From Streptomyces sp. Tu6071 (GTDB lineage: Bacteria; Actinomycetota; Actinomycetes; Streptomycetales; Streptomycetaceae): 64,000 nucleotides of DNA. The position numbers and the translations under genes were made by a program. This document shows positions 47,231 to 56,636 of this stretch, piece after piece. Each line of letters starts with the position of its first letter. Position 1 is the stretch's first letter. Location of the stretch: contig NZ_CM001165.1 in NCBI RefSeq assembly GCF_000213055.1, positions 6,379,445 through 6,443,444 of the forward strand. The letters run 5' to 3'. The notes beneath the pieces were generated by a model, which worked only from the letters and a program-made list of their open reading frames with translations, did not search any database and had not been told where the DNA came from.

Positions 47231-48235
47231 ATGCCTTTCGACGCACCAGCCTCCGACGCTCCCATTTCCGATACGCGCGCCACCCGCGGCGCACGCGACT
47301 CCGCCCCCGGCGCACGCGACTCCGCGGACCGCCCGCAGGGCCCGCCACCCGAACCGGGCGCGCCGCCCGAGCCGGGGAAGCAACCTGAACCGGGGAAGCA
47401 GGCCGTCCCCGCGCTTCGCATTGTTCCCGTGCGCCGTACGGGTCAGTGGATCGCCGCTCTCTTCGTGCTGCTTCTGCTCGCGATGGCGGTCAACTCGCTC
47501 GCGCGCAACAAGGCGTTCCAGTGGGACGTCGTCGCCGACTACTTCACGACCTCCGCCGTGCTGCGCGGTCTCGGACTGACCCTGTGGCTCACCGCGCTCG
47601 TCATGGTGCTCGGCTTCGTGCTCGGCACGCTGCTCGCGCTCGGCCGGATGTCGTCGAACCCGGTGCTGAACTGGGTCTCCTCGGGGTACATCTGGTTCTT
47701 CCGCTCGACGCCGATCCTCGTCCAGCTCCTCTTCTGGTTCAACATCGGCGCCCTGTACCCGCAGCTCGGGCTCGGCATCCCCTTCGGCCCCGAGTTCGTC
47801 ACGGTCAAGACCGTCAACCTCCTCGGCCCCGTCACCGTCGCGGTACTCGGCCTGACCCTCCACGAGGCCGCCTATGCCGCCGAAGTGGTGCGCGGCGGGC
47901 TGCTCTCCGTCGACAGGGGGCAGATCGAGGCCGCGCAGTCGCTCGGTCTGAGCCCCTGGCGCCGGCTGCGCCGCATCGTGCTGCCGCAGGCGATGCGCGC
48001 CATCGTGCCCCCGGCCGGGAACATGCTCATCGGCGCGCTCAAGGGCACCTCGATCGTCAGCGTCATCGCCGTGCAGGACCTGCTCTACTCCGTGCAGCTC
48101 GTCTACCACCGCACCTACCAGGTCATCCCGCTGCTGCTCGTCGCCACGATCTGGTACGCGCTCGTGACGAGCGTGCTCAGCGTCGGCCAGCACTACGTGG
48201 AGAAGCACTACGCGCGGGGGGCGGAGCGCTCATGA
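47231..48235 (+). CDS. ABC transporter permease, polar amino acid type
   Basis: A 334-residue inner-membrane permease of the His/Glu/Gln/Arg/opine family. The first 65 residues are a Pro-rich cytoplasmic extension. Five or more membrane segments follow: WIAALFVLLLLAMAVNSLA near 74, LGLTLWLTALVMVLGFVLG near 113, and the final LLLVATIWYALVTSVLSV. The ATPase-contact EAA loop is EAAQSLGLSPWRRLRRIVLP near 235-254. ATG 47231 with GGAG 6 nt upstream. Its stop overlaps the next gene (ATGA). Confidence 0.93.
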   Translation: MPFDAPASDAPISDTRATRGARDSAPGARDSADRPQGPPPEPGAPPEPGKQPEPGKQAVPALRIVPVRRTGQWIAALFVLLLLAMAVNSLARNKAFQWDVVADYFTTSAVLRGLGLTLWLTALVMVLGFVLGTLLALGRMSSNPVLNWVSSGYIWFFRSTPILVQLLFWFNIGALYPQLGLGIPFGPEFVTVKTVNLLGPVTVAVLGLTLHEAAYAAEVVRGGLLSVDRGQIEAAQSLGLSPWRRLRRIVLPQAMRAIVPPAGNMLIGALKGTSIVSVIAVQDLLYSVQLVYHRTYQVIPLLLVATIWYALVTSVLSVGQHYVEKHYARGAERS

Positions 48236-50385
48236 CCTCCGCACCCGCTGAGCCGCCGGTCGTCGTGGTGGTCGGGGCCGGGCCCCGGGCGACCGGGCTT
48301 CTGGAACGCATCGCCGCCAACACCGCGGCCGGGTACGGCGGCCCGGACCCCGCCTTCGTCCTGCACCTCGTCGACCCGTACCCGCCGGGCCCCGGGCGGA
48401 TATGGCGGCGCGAGCAGTCGCCGCTGCTGTGGATGAACTCCATGGCCGAGGACACGACGCTCTTCACCGACGAGACCGTCGAGATCGAGGGACCCGTCGT
48501 GCCGGGACCCGCGCTGCACGACTGGGCCGGGATCGGGGGCCGCACCTTCCCCGACCGCCGCACCCAGGGCGCCTACCTGCGCTGGGCCTACGAGCAGGCC
48601 CGCGCCGCGCTCCCGCCCGGCATCGTCGTCCACGAGCACCGCACCCGCGCCGTGCGCCTCGAAGGGCCCCGCGAGGGACGGCAGTCGGTGTGGCTCGCGG
48701 ACCGCGAGTCCCCGCTCACCGCCGACCTCGTCGTCCTCACGCTCGGCCACCAGGAGGCCGAACTCGCCCCGGAGGAACGGCAGTTCGCCGCACACGCGGC
48801 GCGCGAGGGCCTCACGTACCTGCCGCCCGACTACACCGCGGACACCGATCTGCGCGGGCTGCGCGCCGGGGAACCCGTCCTCGTGCGCGGCCTCGGCCTC
48901 GCCTTCGTCGACCTCATGGTGCTGCTCACCGAGGGCCGCGGCGGGCGCTGGACACCGGAGGGCCGCTACGTGCCCTCGGGCAAGGAGCCGATCCTGTACG
49001 TGGGTTCGCGGCGCGGCGTCCCGTACCACGTCAAGCTCGGCTACCGCCTGGAGGGTGAACTCCCCAAGCTGCCGCGCTTCTTCGGCCCCGAGCAGACCAC
49101 CGGCCTGCTCGCGCGAGAAGGGCCCCTGGACTTCCGCGCCGACGTGTGGCCGCTCGTCGCCAAGGAACTCGGCTGGGCGCACTACCACCGCCTGCTCACC
49201 ACCCGCCCGCACGCCTTCGCCGTCGACCGCGACGCCTTCGAGTCCGGGTACGCGGCGGCCGACCCGTACGACGGAAGCCTCGACGCCTTCGTCCGTACGG
49301 CGGTGCCCGCGGCGACGGACCGGCTGGACCTCGACGCGCTCGACCGGCCGCTCGCCGGGTGGACCGCGCGCACCCAGGAGGAGGCGCAGGCACGGCTCCT
49401 CGCGCACATCGACGCGGACCTCGACCGCCGCCACGACCCCGCGCACAGCGAGGACCTGGCCGTCTTCATGGCGCTGCTCTCCGTCTACGGGCAGCTCATG
49501 CGGCTCGGCGACCTCGGGACCTGGTGGCACGGCTTCTTCAGCTTCCTCGCCTCCGGGCCGCCCGGACCGCGCCTGCGCGCGCTGCGCGGGCTCGCGGAGG
49601 CGGGGCTCGTGCGCTTCCTGGGGGCGGACATGACCGTACGGGCCGTGGACGGCGCCTTCGAGGCCCGCTCGGCGAGCCTGCCGGAGCACGCGGTACGGGC
49701 CAGGGCACTCGTCGAGGCCCGGCTGCCGCAGCCCGAGGCGGGCCGCGTGCGCGACCCGCTGCTGCGGGGACTCTTCGCCGCCGGGGCGCTCGCGACCGAG
49801 GACGGCCTGCTCGCGGTGACGCCGGGGGACGGGCGCGTGCGGTGGAACGACGGCAGCACCCACCCGCGCCTGTTCGCGCTCGGCCCGCACACGGACGCGC
49901 GCGGGGCGGGGGCCTTCACGCGGCCCCGTACCAACAGCCCGGCGTTCCGCCAGAACGACGCGACGGCGCGGGCGCTGCTGGCGGGGGTGTCAGGAACGGG
50001 GGTACCCGGGACGGGGGTGTCGGGGGCGGCGGTGGCGTCGGAGGGGGGTGGCGCCGGGGCGGTCGGTGTGTCCGGGGCTGGGCCTGCGGCTGTGGCTGTC
50101 GCTGCGGGTGTGGCTCCCGCGTTTGTGCCTGTGCCTGTGGTGGGGGCTGCGTCGGGGGAGGGGGCCGGCGGGGTGTCTGTCGGGCTGTCCGCCGGGCCGT
50201 CTGGCGTGCAGTCCGCCGGCCCGTCTGGCGTGCTGTCCGCGGGGCCGTCTGGCGTGCTGTCCGCGGGGCCGTCCCCAGAGACGTCCGCCGACTCGTCCGC
50301 CGGGCCGGAGCCCGGCCGGGACCCGGACGCAGGGTCCGTCTCCGTACCGACCACTACCTCCGCTGTGAAGGAGTCCGTCCGTTGA
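48232..50385 (+). CDS. FAD/NAD(P)-binding protein
   Basis: A 717-residue protein of the FAD/NAD(P)-binding family often called NAD_binding_9. The N-terminal dinucleotide loop is [18 protein letters not shown] (residues 9-26), and a second Rossmann-like part starts near [13 protein letters not shown] (about 160). The enzymic region ends near residue 580 ([20 protein letters not shown]). About 130 low-complexity residues follow, with SAGPSGVL repeated. In this operon it probably hands electrons to, or prepares a substrate for, the flavin monooxygenases. Overlaps permease and ATPase genes at both ends, so all three are coupled. Confidence 0.85.
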   Translation: MTSAPAEPPVVVVVGAGPRATGLLERIAANTAAGYGGPDPAFVLHLVDPYPPGPGRIWRREQSPLLWMNSMAEDTTLFTDETVEIEGPVVPGPALHDWAGIGGRTFPDRRTQGAYLRWAYEQARAALPPGIVVHEHRTRAVRLEGPREGRQSVWLADRESPLTADLVVLTLGHQEAELAPEERQFAAHAAREGLTYLPPDYTADTDLRGLRAGEPVLVRGLGLAFVDLMVLLTEGRGGRWTPEGRYVPSGKEPILYVGSRRGVPYHVKLGYRLEGELPKLPRFFGPEQTTGLLAREGPLDFRADVWPLVAKELGWAHYHRLLTTRPHAFAVDRDAFESGYAAADPYDGSLDAFVRTAVPAATDRLDLDALDRPLAGWTARTQEEAQARLLAHIDADLDRRHDPAHSEDLAVFMALLSVYGQLMRLGDLGTWWHGFFSFLASGPPGPRLRALRGLAEAGLVRFLGADMTVRAVDGAFEARSASLPEHAVRARALVEARLPQPEAGRVRDPLLRGLFAAGALATEDGLLAVTPGDGRVRWNDGSTHPRLFALGPHTDARGAGAFTRPRTNSPAFRQNDATARALLAGVSGTGVPGTGVSGAAVASEGGGAGAVGVSGAGPAAVAVAAGVAPAFVPVPVVGAASGEGAGGVSVGLSAGPSGVQSAGPSGVLSAGPSGVLSAGPSPETSADSSAGPEPGRDPDAGSVSVPTTTSAVKESVR

Positions 50386-51200
50386 GTACCGCAGGTTCGT
50401 CGAGTGCCGCGGATCCGTCGGGTGCCACGCTCGCGCCCGCGCGTCCCATGGTGGAGATCAGCGGGGTGCACAAGAGTTTCGGGAAGCAGGAGGTGCTGCG
50501 GGGGATCGATCTCACCGTGCGCGCGGGCGAGGTGACGGTCGTGCTCGGGCCCTCGGGCTCGGGGAAGTCGACGTTGCTGCGCACGATCAACCACCTGGAG
50601 AAGGTCGACCGGGGGACCGTGCACGTGGACGGCGAGCTGATCGGGTACCGGCGGCGCGGGGACACGTTGCACGAGTTGCGCGAGCGCGAGGTGCTGCGGC
50701 AACGGACCGCGATCGGCTTCGTGTTCCAGAACTTCCACCTCTTCCCGCACCTGACCGTCGAGGAGAACATCGTCGAGGCGCCGGTCGCGGCGCTCGGTGT
50801 GCCGGTGCGCGAGGCACGTGAGCGGGCGAAGCGGCTCCTGGAGCGGGTCGGGCTCGGCGAGAAGGCCGGCGCGTACCCGCGCACGCTCTCCGGCGGGCAG
50901 CAGCAACGCGTCGCCATCGCCCGCGCGCTCGCCATCGAGCCACGCCTGCTCCTCTTCGACGAGCCGACCTCGGCGCTCGACCCCGAGCTGGTGGGTGAAG
51001 TGCTCGACGTCATCCGGGACGTCGCGAGCCAGGGCGCCACGATGATCGTCGTCACGCACGAGATCGGCTTCGCACGGGAGGTCGCCGACACGGTGGTCTT
51101 CATGGACGAGGGGTGGATCGTGGAACAGGGAACGCCGGGGGACGTGCTGGGGAGGCCGCGGGAGGAGCGGACGAAGGGGTTCTTGTCGAAGGTGCTGTGA
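50382..51200 (+). CDS. ABC transporter ATPase, polar amino acid type
   Basis: A 272-residue ATP-binding subunit. Walker [10 protein letters not shown] near residue 57, Q-loop [17 protein letters not shown] near 115, signature [15 protein letters not shown] near 168, Walker [13 protein letters not shown] near 190, and H-loop THEI near 225. The TTG at 50382 overlaps the preceding stop (TTGA) and has AAGGAG 8 nt upstream, which favours it over ATG 50448. With the binding protein and permease it completes an amino-acid-type importer. Confidence 0.94.
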   Translation: MSTAGSSSAADPSGATLAPARPMVEISGVHKSFGKQEVLRGIDLTVRAGEVTVVLGPSGSGKSTLLRTINHLEKVDRGTVHVDGELIGYRRRGDTLHELREREVLRQRTAIGFVFQNFHLFPHLTVEENIVEAPVAALGVPVREARERAKRLLERVGLGEKAGAYPRTLSGGQQQRVAIARALAIEPRLLLFDEPTSALDPELVGEVLDVIRDVASQGATMIVVTHEIGFAREVADTVVFMDEGWIVEQGTPGDVLGRPREERTKGFLSKVL

Positions 51201-51312
51201 GGGGGGCGCCCTGTCCCTTCCGGGGCGCGGGCGCACCCGTCCTGCTGGGGCTCGGGCGTGCCCCGTCCTGGCAGGGCTCGGGCAGACCCCCGTCTTTCCG
51301 GGGCTCGGTCCC

Positions 51313-51424
51313 GGAGTCCGGGGCAGGCCCTCGTCCTCCCGGAGTCCGGGGCAGACCCCCGCCCTCCCGGAGTTTGGGGCAGGCCCCCGCCCTCCCGGAG
51401 TTTGGGGCAGGCCCTCGTCCTCCC
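51313..51424. repeat. 28-bp tandem repeat, four close copies
   Basis: Four directly adjacent 28-bp units at 51313, 51341, 51369 and 51397, each starting GGAGT and ending CCTCCC, with one to five differences between them. More diverged units of 26-29 bp continue to 51506, and older ones are visible before 51313. It is a likely variable-number tandem repeat. Confidence 0.85.
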
Positions 51425-51486
51425 AGGGCTCGGGCGCAGATCGTCGCTCTCCCAGGGCCCGGGCAGACCCCGCTCTCCCGGGACCG

Positions 51487-51630
51487 GGGCACACCCCCGC
51501 CCTCCCAGGGGGGCGACCCCAAGACCAATCCTTCCACCCCCTCCCCCCGCCCCCACCCGATTCCGCCTCCGCCCGCCGAATCTGTGGACAACTCCGCGTA
51601 AGTCACCACGCCACTCACCCGTACGAGTGG
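51487..51630 (-). repeat. Dispersed non-coding element, copy B
   Basis: Read on the minus strand: CCACTC/GAGTGG hairpin (51630-51611), GTTGTCCACAGATTCGG (51592-51576), a G-rich tract, then TTGGGGTCGCCCCCC and GGGGGTGTGCCCC down to 51487. The order and wording match copy A at 8105-8237; over the 43 bases around GGGGTCGCCCC about 37 agree. The spacing between box and GGGGTCG differs by about 10 bp. Confidence 0.65.
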
Positions 51631-51663
51631 TGGAGATCGCGCGACACCCGGAGTTGTCCACAG
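51582..51663. repeat. Inverted pair of DnaA-box-like sequences
   Basis: CTGTGGACAACTCCG (51582-51596) and its exact reverse complement (51649-51663) are 52 bp apart. Each contains TTGTCCACA, the preferred Streptomyces DnaA box. The pair lies 70-150 bp before the first monooxygenase gene. Confidence 0.6.
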
Positions 51664-51732
51664 GCTCCGGCCCGGAACGCGCCTCCCGCGTCCACCCGCT
51701 TCACCGGAAACCACCCGAAAGAGAAAGAAGCC

Positions 51733-52959
51733 ATGCCCGATTCCACCCCCACCCCACCCGCGCCCCAGACCCCACCCGCCGTCTCCTCCACCCCACCCGC
51801 GCCCTCCACCTCACCTGTCGTCTCCTCCACCGCACCCGCGCCCACCCCACCCATCGCCTCCTCCACCCCACCCGCCCCCACCTCACCCGTACCCCCCACC
51901 CCCCGCCGTCTCCACCTCGCCGCCGCCATCGACGTCCCCGGGGCCACCCGGGTCGCTGACTTCCTCCCTCTCGCCCGCTTCGCCGACGAGGGACTGCTCG
52001 ACTTCCTCACGCTCGGGGACTCCTTCGCCGCGCCCGGACTCGACGCGCTCTCCGTCCTCGCGCGGCTCGCGCCCGAGACCCGGCGCGTGGGCCTCGTGCC
52101 GACCGTGACCACGACCCACACCGAGCCCTTCCACGTCCAGGCCCAGCTCGCCACGCTCGACTGGGTCAGCCGAGGGCGGGCCGGGTGGCGGCCCGGCGTT
52201 TCCACGAGCGAGAACGAGGCGCGGCTCTTCGGGCGGCGGGCCGCCGTGACCGCGCGCGAGGCGTGGCGGGAGGCGGGCGAAGTCGTCGAAGCGGCACGGC
52301 TGTTGTGGGACAGCTGGGAGGACGACGCGGAGATCAGGGACATCCCCAGCGGTCGCTTCGTCGACCGCGACAAGCTCCACTACGCCGACTACGCGGGCAC
52401 CACCTTCTCCGTGCGCGGCCCCTCCATCGTGCCGAGGCCGCCGCAGGGCCACCCCGTGATCGTGGCCGACGCGGACGACCCGGTACGGCGCGACTTCGCG
52501 GTCCGCCACGCCGACGTACTCCTCGTCGAAACGAGCAGCCGCGAGCAGGCCGCCGCCTTCTCCGCCGAGGTACGTGCCGAGGCGGCCCGCGCCGGGCGCG
52601 AGCCCGCGGACCTGCGCGTCCTCGCCTCGCTCACCGTCGAACTGAGCGGGGGCGAGCAGGCCGCCGAACCCGGGCACGGCGGCGGCGGACCCCGGCCCAC
52701 CGCGCACGGACCGCACTACCGGGGCGGCCCCGTCGACCTCGCGGAGCTGATCGGCGACTGGTACGCCGCCGGGGCCGTCGACGGCTTCCACCTGCGCCCC
52801 GCCGAACCGGGCCGCGACCTCGAACGCCTCGTCAACGGCACCGCCGCGCTCCTCCAGCATCGCGGCGTCTTCCGCGCCTTTCACCCCGGCAGCACCCTGC
52901 GCGAACACCTCGGCCTCGCCCGCCCCGCCAACCTCCACCTCACCGCTTCAGCCACCTGA
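51733..52959 (+). CDS. Luciferase-like flavin monooxygenase 1
   Basis: A 408-residue LLM-class, FMN-dependent monooxygenase. The first 57 residues are Pro/Thr/Ser-rich. The TIM-barrel part starts RRLHLAAAIDVPGATRVADF and has FADEGLLDFLTLGDSF, LVPTVTTTHTEPFHVQAQLA, LDWVSRGRAGWRPGVS and RGPSIVPRPPQGHPVIVAD. That last element binds the FMN phosphate side in the family. Such enzymes need reduced FMN from a partner reductase and cleave C-S or C-N bonds or oxidise sulfur compounds. ATG 51733. It is separated from the ATPase gene by the repeat gap. Confidence 0.88.
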   Translation: MPDSTPTPPAPQTPPAVSSTPPAPSTSPVVSSTAPAPTPPIASSTPPAPTSPVPPTPRRLHLAAAIDVPGATRVADFLPLARFADEGLLDFLTLGDSFAAPGLDALSVLARLAPETRRVGLVPTVTTTHTEPFHVQAQLATLDWVSRGRAGWRPGVSTSENEARLFGRRAAVTAREAWREAGEVVEAARLLWDSWEDDAEIRDIPSGRFVDRDKLHYADYAGTTFSVRGPSIVPRPPQGHPVIVADADDPVRRDFAVRHADVLLVETSSREQAAAFSAEVRAEAARAGREPADLRVLASLTVELSGGEQAAEPGHGGGGPRPTAHGPHYRGGPVDLAELIGDWYAAGAVDGFHLRPAEPGRDLERLVNGTAALLQHRGVFRAFHPGSTLREHLGLARPANLHLTASAT

Positions 52960-53003
52960 GCCACCTGAGCCACCTGAGCGACTGAGCGACCTGAGCCTTC
53001 CGA
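52955..53003. repeat. 9-bp direct repeats between the monooxygenase genes
   Basis: GCCACCTGA occurs several times in a row from the stop of the first monooxygenase gene, with related GCGACCTGA units after it. Confidence 0.6.
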
Positions 53004-53020
53004 GCCACCGGAGCCCCCGC

Positions 53021-54424
53021 ATGAGCCACCAGCGCCTACCCCAGCAGCCCCGTCCCGCCCCGCCCCAGCAGCCCCGTCCCGCCCCGCCCCGCCGCTCCCA
53101 GCCGCCCGGCACGCACCGCCCACTCCACCTCGCCGCCCACTTCCCCGGCGTGAACAGCACCACCGTGTGGTCCGATCCGCGCTCCGGCTCGCAGATCGCC
53201 TTCGACTCCTTCGTCCATCTCGCCCGCACCGCCGAGCGCGGCCTCTTCGACTTCTTCTTCCTCGCCGAGGGGCTGCGGCTGCGCGAGCACAAGGGCCGCA
53301 TCCACGACCTCGACGTCGTGGGGCGCCCCGAGTCGCTCGCCGTCCTCAACGCCGTCGCCGCCGTGACCGAGCGACTCGGTCTCGCCGCCACGGTCAACAG
53401 CACCTTCAACGAGCCCTACGAACTCGCCCGCCGCCTCGCGAGTCTCGACCACCTCAGCGACGGCCGCGCCGCCTGGAACGTCGTCACCTCCTCCGACGCC
53501 TTCACCGGCGAGAACTTCCGCCGCGGCGGCTACCTCGACCGCGCCGAGCGCTACACGCGCGCCGCCGAATTCGTCGCGACCGCCCGGGAGCTGTGGGACA
53601 GCTGGAGCCCCGACGGCACCCCGCGGCCCTTCGCCCACCACGGCCGGCACTTCTCGATCGAGGGCGAGTTCACCCTCCCGCGTTCCCCGCAGGGGCACCC
53701 CGTCGTCATCCAGGCCGGGGACTCCGCCGAGGGCCGCGACTTCGCCGCGAGCACCGCCGACGTCATCTTCACGCGCCACGGCACGCTCGCGGCCGGGCAG
53801 GAGTTCTACGCCGACGTGAAGGGCCGCCTGCCGGGGTACGGGCGCACGGCCGACGACCTGAAGATCATGCCGGGCGTCACGGTCGTCGTCGGCGACACCG
53901 ACGCCGAGGCGCAGGAGAAGGCCACGGAGATCCGCCGCCTCCAGGTCTCCCCGCAGAACGCCCTGCTCGCCGCCGAACAGGTCTGGGGCACCGACCTCTC
54001 CGGCTTCGACCCGGACGGGCCGCTGCCCGCCTTCGACCCCGTCGTCGACTCGGACGTCGTCCAGGGCCGGGTGCGGCAGGGCGATCCGCGCGCGCTCGCC
54101 GAGAAGTGGCGCGGGCTCGCCCGTGCCAAGAACCTCTCGCTGCGCGAGACGGCGATAGAGGCGACCGGGCGCCAGTCCTTCATCGGCTCGGCGGCGACGG
54201 TCGCCGAGGCGATGAGTCACTTCGTCGACTCCCGCGCCGCGGACGGCTTCATCCTCGTCCCGCACCTCACCCCCGGCGGCCTCGACGAGTTCGTCGACCA
54301 GGTCGTGCCCCTCCTCCAGGAGCGCGGCGCCTTCCGCACGGCGTACACGGGCCCGACCCTGCGCGACCATCTCGGCCTGAGCCACCCCGCCACCCGGCAG
54401 ACCCCGAAGGACGCCGCCGCATGA
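53021..54424 (+). CDS. Luciferase-like flavin monooxygenase 2, NtaA/SnaA/DszA type
   Basis: A 467-residue FMN-dependent monooxygenase of the NtaA/SnaA/DszA/YxeK group. Marks: LHLAAHFPGVNSTTVWSDP, QIAFDSFVHLARTAERGLFD, TVNSTFNEPYELARRLASLD, GRAAWNVVTSSDAFTGENFR and SPQGHPVVIQAGDSAEGRDF. Members cleave nitrilotriacetate, alkyl sulfides, dibenzothiophene sulfone or S-succinylated cysteine. Given the amino-acid importer, a modified cysteine is the most attractive substrate; this is inference. ATG 53021 with GGAG 7 nt upstream; its stop overlaps the next start. Confidence 0.92.
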   Translation: MSHQRLPQQPRPAPPQQPRPAPPRRSQPPGTHRPLHLAAHFPGVNSTTVWSDPRSGSQIAFDSFVHLARTAERGLFDFFFLAEGLRLREHKGRIHDLDVVGRPESLAVLNAVAAVTERLGLAATVNSTFNEPYELARRLASLDHLSDGRAAWNVVTSSDAFTGENFRRGGYLDRAERYTRAAEFVATARELWDSWSPDGTPRPFAHHGRHFSIEGEFTLPRSPQGHPVVIQAGDSAEGRDFAASTADVIFTRHGTLAAGQEFYADVKGRLPGYGRTADDLKIMPGVTVVVGDTDAEAQEKATEIRRLQVSPQNALLAAEQVWGTDLSGFDPDGPLPAFDPVVDSDVVQGRVRQGDPRALAEKWRGLARAKNLSLRETAIEATGRQSFIGSAATVAEAMSHFVDSRAADGFILVPHLTPGGLDEFVDQVVPLLQERGAFRTAYTGPTLRDHLGLSHPATRQTPKDAAA

Positions 54425-55386
54425 GCCTCGTACAGAACGACCCCGCGCCGACCGACACCGCGCCGACCGACACCGCGACAACCGACACCGCGACCGGCAC
54501 CGTGCCGACCCGCCCCGTGCCGACCCGCCCCGTGCCGACCCGCCCCGTGCCGACCCGCCCCGTGCCGACCCGCCCCGCGCCGACCGGCTCCGCCCCGGCC
54601 GACGTCGCCCTCGCCGACTGGCGGCAGTGGCGCGCCGCCCGCGCCCAGGCGCTCACCGCGCCCTGGGGTCCGCTCTCCGTCACCGGTACGCACTGGCTCG
54701 ACGACTACCCGGACGGACTGCTTCCGGACATTCCCGGGCGCTGGCGCGCGGCCGGGGACCACGTCTCGCTCACGCGCGGCGCGGGGCTGCTCGTGCGCGG
54801 ACGGCCCTACGCGGGTGAGGCGCTGCTCGCCGCCGACACGGGTCCCGCCGAGCGCGCCCAGGTCGCCCACCGCCGCCGCAGGCTCGCCGTCCTGGAGCGC
54901 GAGGGGACGTGGGCGGTACGCGTGCACGACCCCGACGCGCCCGCCCGCCGCGGCTTCCCCGGGCTCGAAGTGAGCCCCTGGGAGGCGCGCTGGGCGGTCG
55001 AGGGCCGCTTCGTGCCGTACGAGGCGGAGCGGACCGTGCGGGTGCCGAACGCGGACGGGCGCGAGCGCGGGCTCGCTCTCGGGGGTGAACTGCGCTTCTC
55101 CGTCGACGGGTTGGCGTACGCGCTGCATGTCGGCGTGGGGCCGGACGGCGGGCTGACGGCGGTTTTCGCCGATGCCACGAGCGGTGCGGGCAGCCACCGC
55201 TTCCGCTTCCTGTCCACCCCCGCGCCCGCCTCCGACGGCACGGTCCCGGTGGACTTCAACCGGGCCGTGCTGCCGCCCTGCGCATTGAGCCCGCACTTCC
55301 TGTGCCCCTTCCCGCCGCCCGGGAACACCCTCGGCCTTGCCGTCGCCGCAGGCGAGCGGCGGCTCGTGGGGGAGGGCGAGGAGTAG
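54421..55386 (+). CDS. DUF1684 family protein
   Basis: A 321-residue DUF1684 protein, a family of unknown activity. The first 60 residues contain an exact repeat of VPTRP encoded by five perfect 15-bp units (54502-54576). The DUF1684 part begins ADWRQWRAARAQALTAPWGP and includes VTGTHWLDDYPDGLLPDIPG near 80, FVPYEAERTVRVPNADGRER near 200, and the end segment DFNRAVLPPCALSPHFLCPF near 283, with conserved Asn and Cys typical of the family. Coupled to the monooxygenase by ATGA, so it belongs to the sulfur operon. Confidence 0.88.
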   Translation: MSLVQNDPAPTDTAPTDTATTDTATGTVPTRPVPTRPVPTRPVPTRPVPTRPAPTGSAPADVALADWRQWRAARAQALTAPWGPLSVTGTHWLDDYPDGLLPDIPGRWRAAGDHVSLTRGAGLLVRGRPYAGEALLAADTGPAERAQVAHRRRRLAVLEREGTWAVRVHDPDAPARRGFPGLEVSPWEARWAVEGRFVPYEAERTVRVPNADGRERGLALGGELRFSVDGLAYALHVGVGPDGGLTAVFADATSGAGSHRFRFLSTPAPASDGTVPVDFNRAVLPPCALSPHFLCPFPPPGNTLGLAVAAGERRLVGEGEE

Positions 55387-55623
55387 CCGGGAAGGTCGTG
55401 AAGGAATTCTCAAGTGGACGGTGAGGAAAGGGAGTTGGGGGAGTCCTGGGGGCGGTGAGCGAGGCCGGAAGTCGCCCTTGTGCGGTCACGGCACGGTCAC
55501 AGAAACTCCCCAGCAGCGCCGGTTCGGTGCCCGTGCCCCGTGACCCGGGGCACGGGCACCGCGCCGCGCCTCACGGGCCCGACCCCCACGGCGGGCCCCC
55601 CGATTCCCCACTGGAGGAACCAC
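55387..55623. promoter_or_regulatory. Upstream region of the first streptogrisin gene
   Basis: No gene seen. CGGTCACGGCACGGTCACAG near 55482-55501 contains two copies of CGGTCAC 11 bp apart. GGAGGA at about 55612 is the ribosome-binding site of the protease gene. Confidence 0.4.
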
Positions 55624-56523
55624 GTGAGGACCAAGCGCACCACCCCCCGCACCGGCACCACGAGACGGACCCGGCTGATCGCCGTGGCCTCCGGCCTCCT
55701 CGCCACCGCGGCCTTCGCCGTCCCGGCCGCGCAGGCGGGCGAGGCGAAGGCGTACTCGACCAACCAGCTCACCGCGGCGAGCGACGCCGTGCTCGGCGCC
55801 GACATCGCCGGTACGGCCTGGAACATCGATCCGAGCAACGGCAAGGTCCAGGTCACCGTGGACAGCACCGTCTCGCAGGCCGAGATCCAGAAGCTCAAGG
55901 CCGCGGCCGGGAGCAACGCGGGAGCCCTGGAGATCGAGCGCACCCCGGGCACCTTCAGCAAGCTCATCTCCGGCGGCGACGCCATCTACGCCTCGTCCTG
56001 GCGCTGCTCCCTCGGCTTCAACGTCAGGAGCGGCAGCACCTACTACTTCCTCACCGCCGGGCACTGCACCGACGGCGCGGGCACGTGGTGGTCGAACTCC
56101 TCGCACTCCACCACCCTCGGCACCACCGCCGGGTCCAGCTTCCCCGGCAACGACTACGGCCTCGTGAAGTACACCAACTCCTCGGTCGCCAAGGACGGCA
56201 CCGTGGGCAGCGTGGACATCACGAGCGCCGCCAACGCCACGGTCGGCATGAACGTGACCCGGCGCGGCTCGACCACCGGCATCCACAGCGGCACGGTCTC
56301 CGCCCTCAACGCCACCGTCAACTACGGCGCGGACGGCATCGTCAGCGGACTCATCCGCACCAACGTGTGCGCCGAGCCCGGCGACTCCGGCGGCCCGCTC
56401 TACTCCGGCAACAAGGCGATCGGTCTCACCTCCGGCGGCAGCGGCGACTGCTCCTCGGGCGGTACGACCTTCTTCCAGCCGGTGACCGAGGCGCTCAGCG
56501 CCTACGGGGTCAGCATCTACTGA
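55624..56523 (+). CDS. sprB: Streptogrisin B-like secreted serine protease
   Basis: A 299-residue prepro-protease of family S1E. A signal peptide with an RR-type N-terminus ends near PAAQA (residue 38), a propeptide follows, and the mature enzyme starts at ISGGDAIY (residue 115), giving 185 residues, exactly the length of S. griseus protease B. Catalytic triad: His in LTAGHC, Asp in GNDYGLV, Ser in EPGDSGGPL. Two disulfide pairs are indicated by RCSLGF...GHC and VCAEPGD...GDCSS. GTG 55624 with GGAGGA upstream. Extracellular chymotrypsin-like protein degradation. Confidence 0.95.
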   Translation: MRTKRTTPRTGTTRRTRLIAVASGLLATAAFAVPAAQAGEAKAYSTNQLTAASDAVLGADIAGTAWNIDPSNGKVQVTVDSTVSQAEIQKLKAAAGSNAGALEIERTPGTFSKLISGGDAIYASSWRCSLGFNVRSGSTYYFLTAGHCTDGAGTWWSNSSHSTTLGTTAGSSFPGNDYGLVKYTNSSVAKDGTVGSVDITSAANATVGMNVTRRGSTTGIHSGTVSALNATVNYGADGIVSGLIRTNVCAEPGDSGGPLYSGNKAIGLTSGGSGDCSSGGTTFFQPVTEALSAYGVSIY

Positions 56524-56636
56524 CCCGCTGCGGCACAGCGGTACGGCAGTAAGGGCAGGGCAAGGCGGTACGGGGGTGGGCGGGCCCGGGGCGCGGGCGC
56601 ACCCACCCCCGTACGGCCCCCGTACCGCCCCGGCCG

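Larger units (their letters stand above)
51201..51732. other. Repeat-filled gap before the monooxygenase genes
   Basis: This 532-bp gap holds a tandem 28-bp repeat array (51313-51424 with degenerate flanks from about 51230 to 51506), copy B of the dispersed element and a pair of DnaA-box-like sequences in inverted orientation. An open frame runs through the array but its codon use only mirrors the repeat, so it is not called as a gene. Confidence 0.7.

Noticed and set aside
46936..47421. 161-codon minus-strand frame across the divergent sulfur promoter region
   Set aside because: It covers two promoters and the permease start; the 34-codon leader in another frame explains the conserved part better.
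51113..51601. Open frame through the 28-bp repeat array
   Set aside because: Its codons only repeat the array; no ribosome-binding site or similarity to a protein family.
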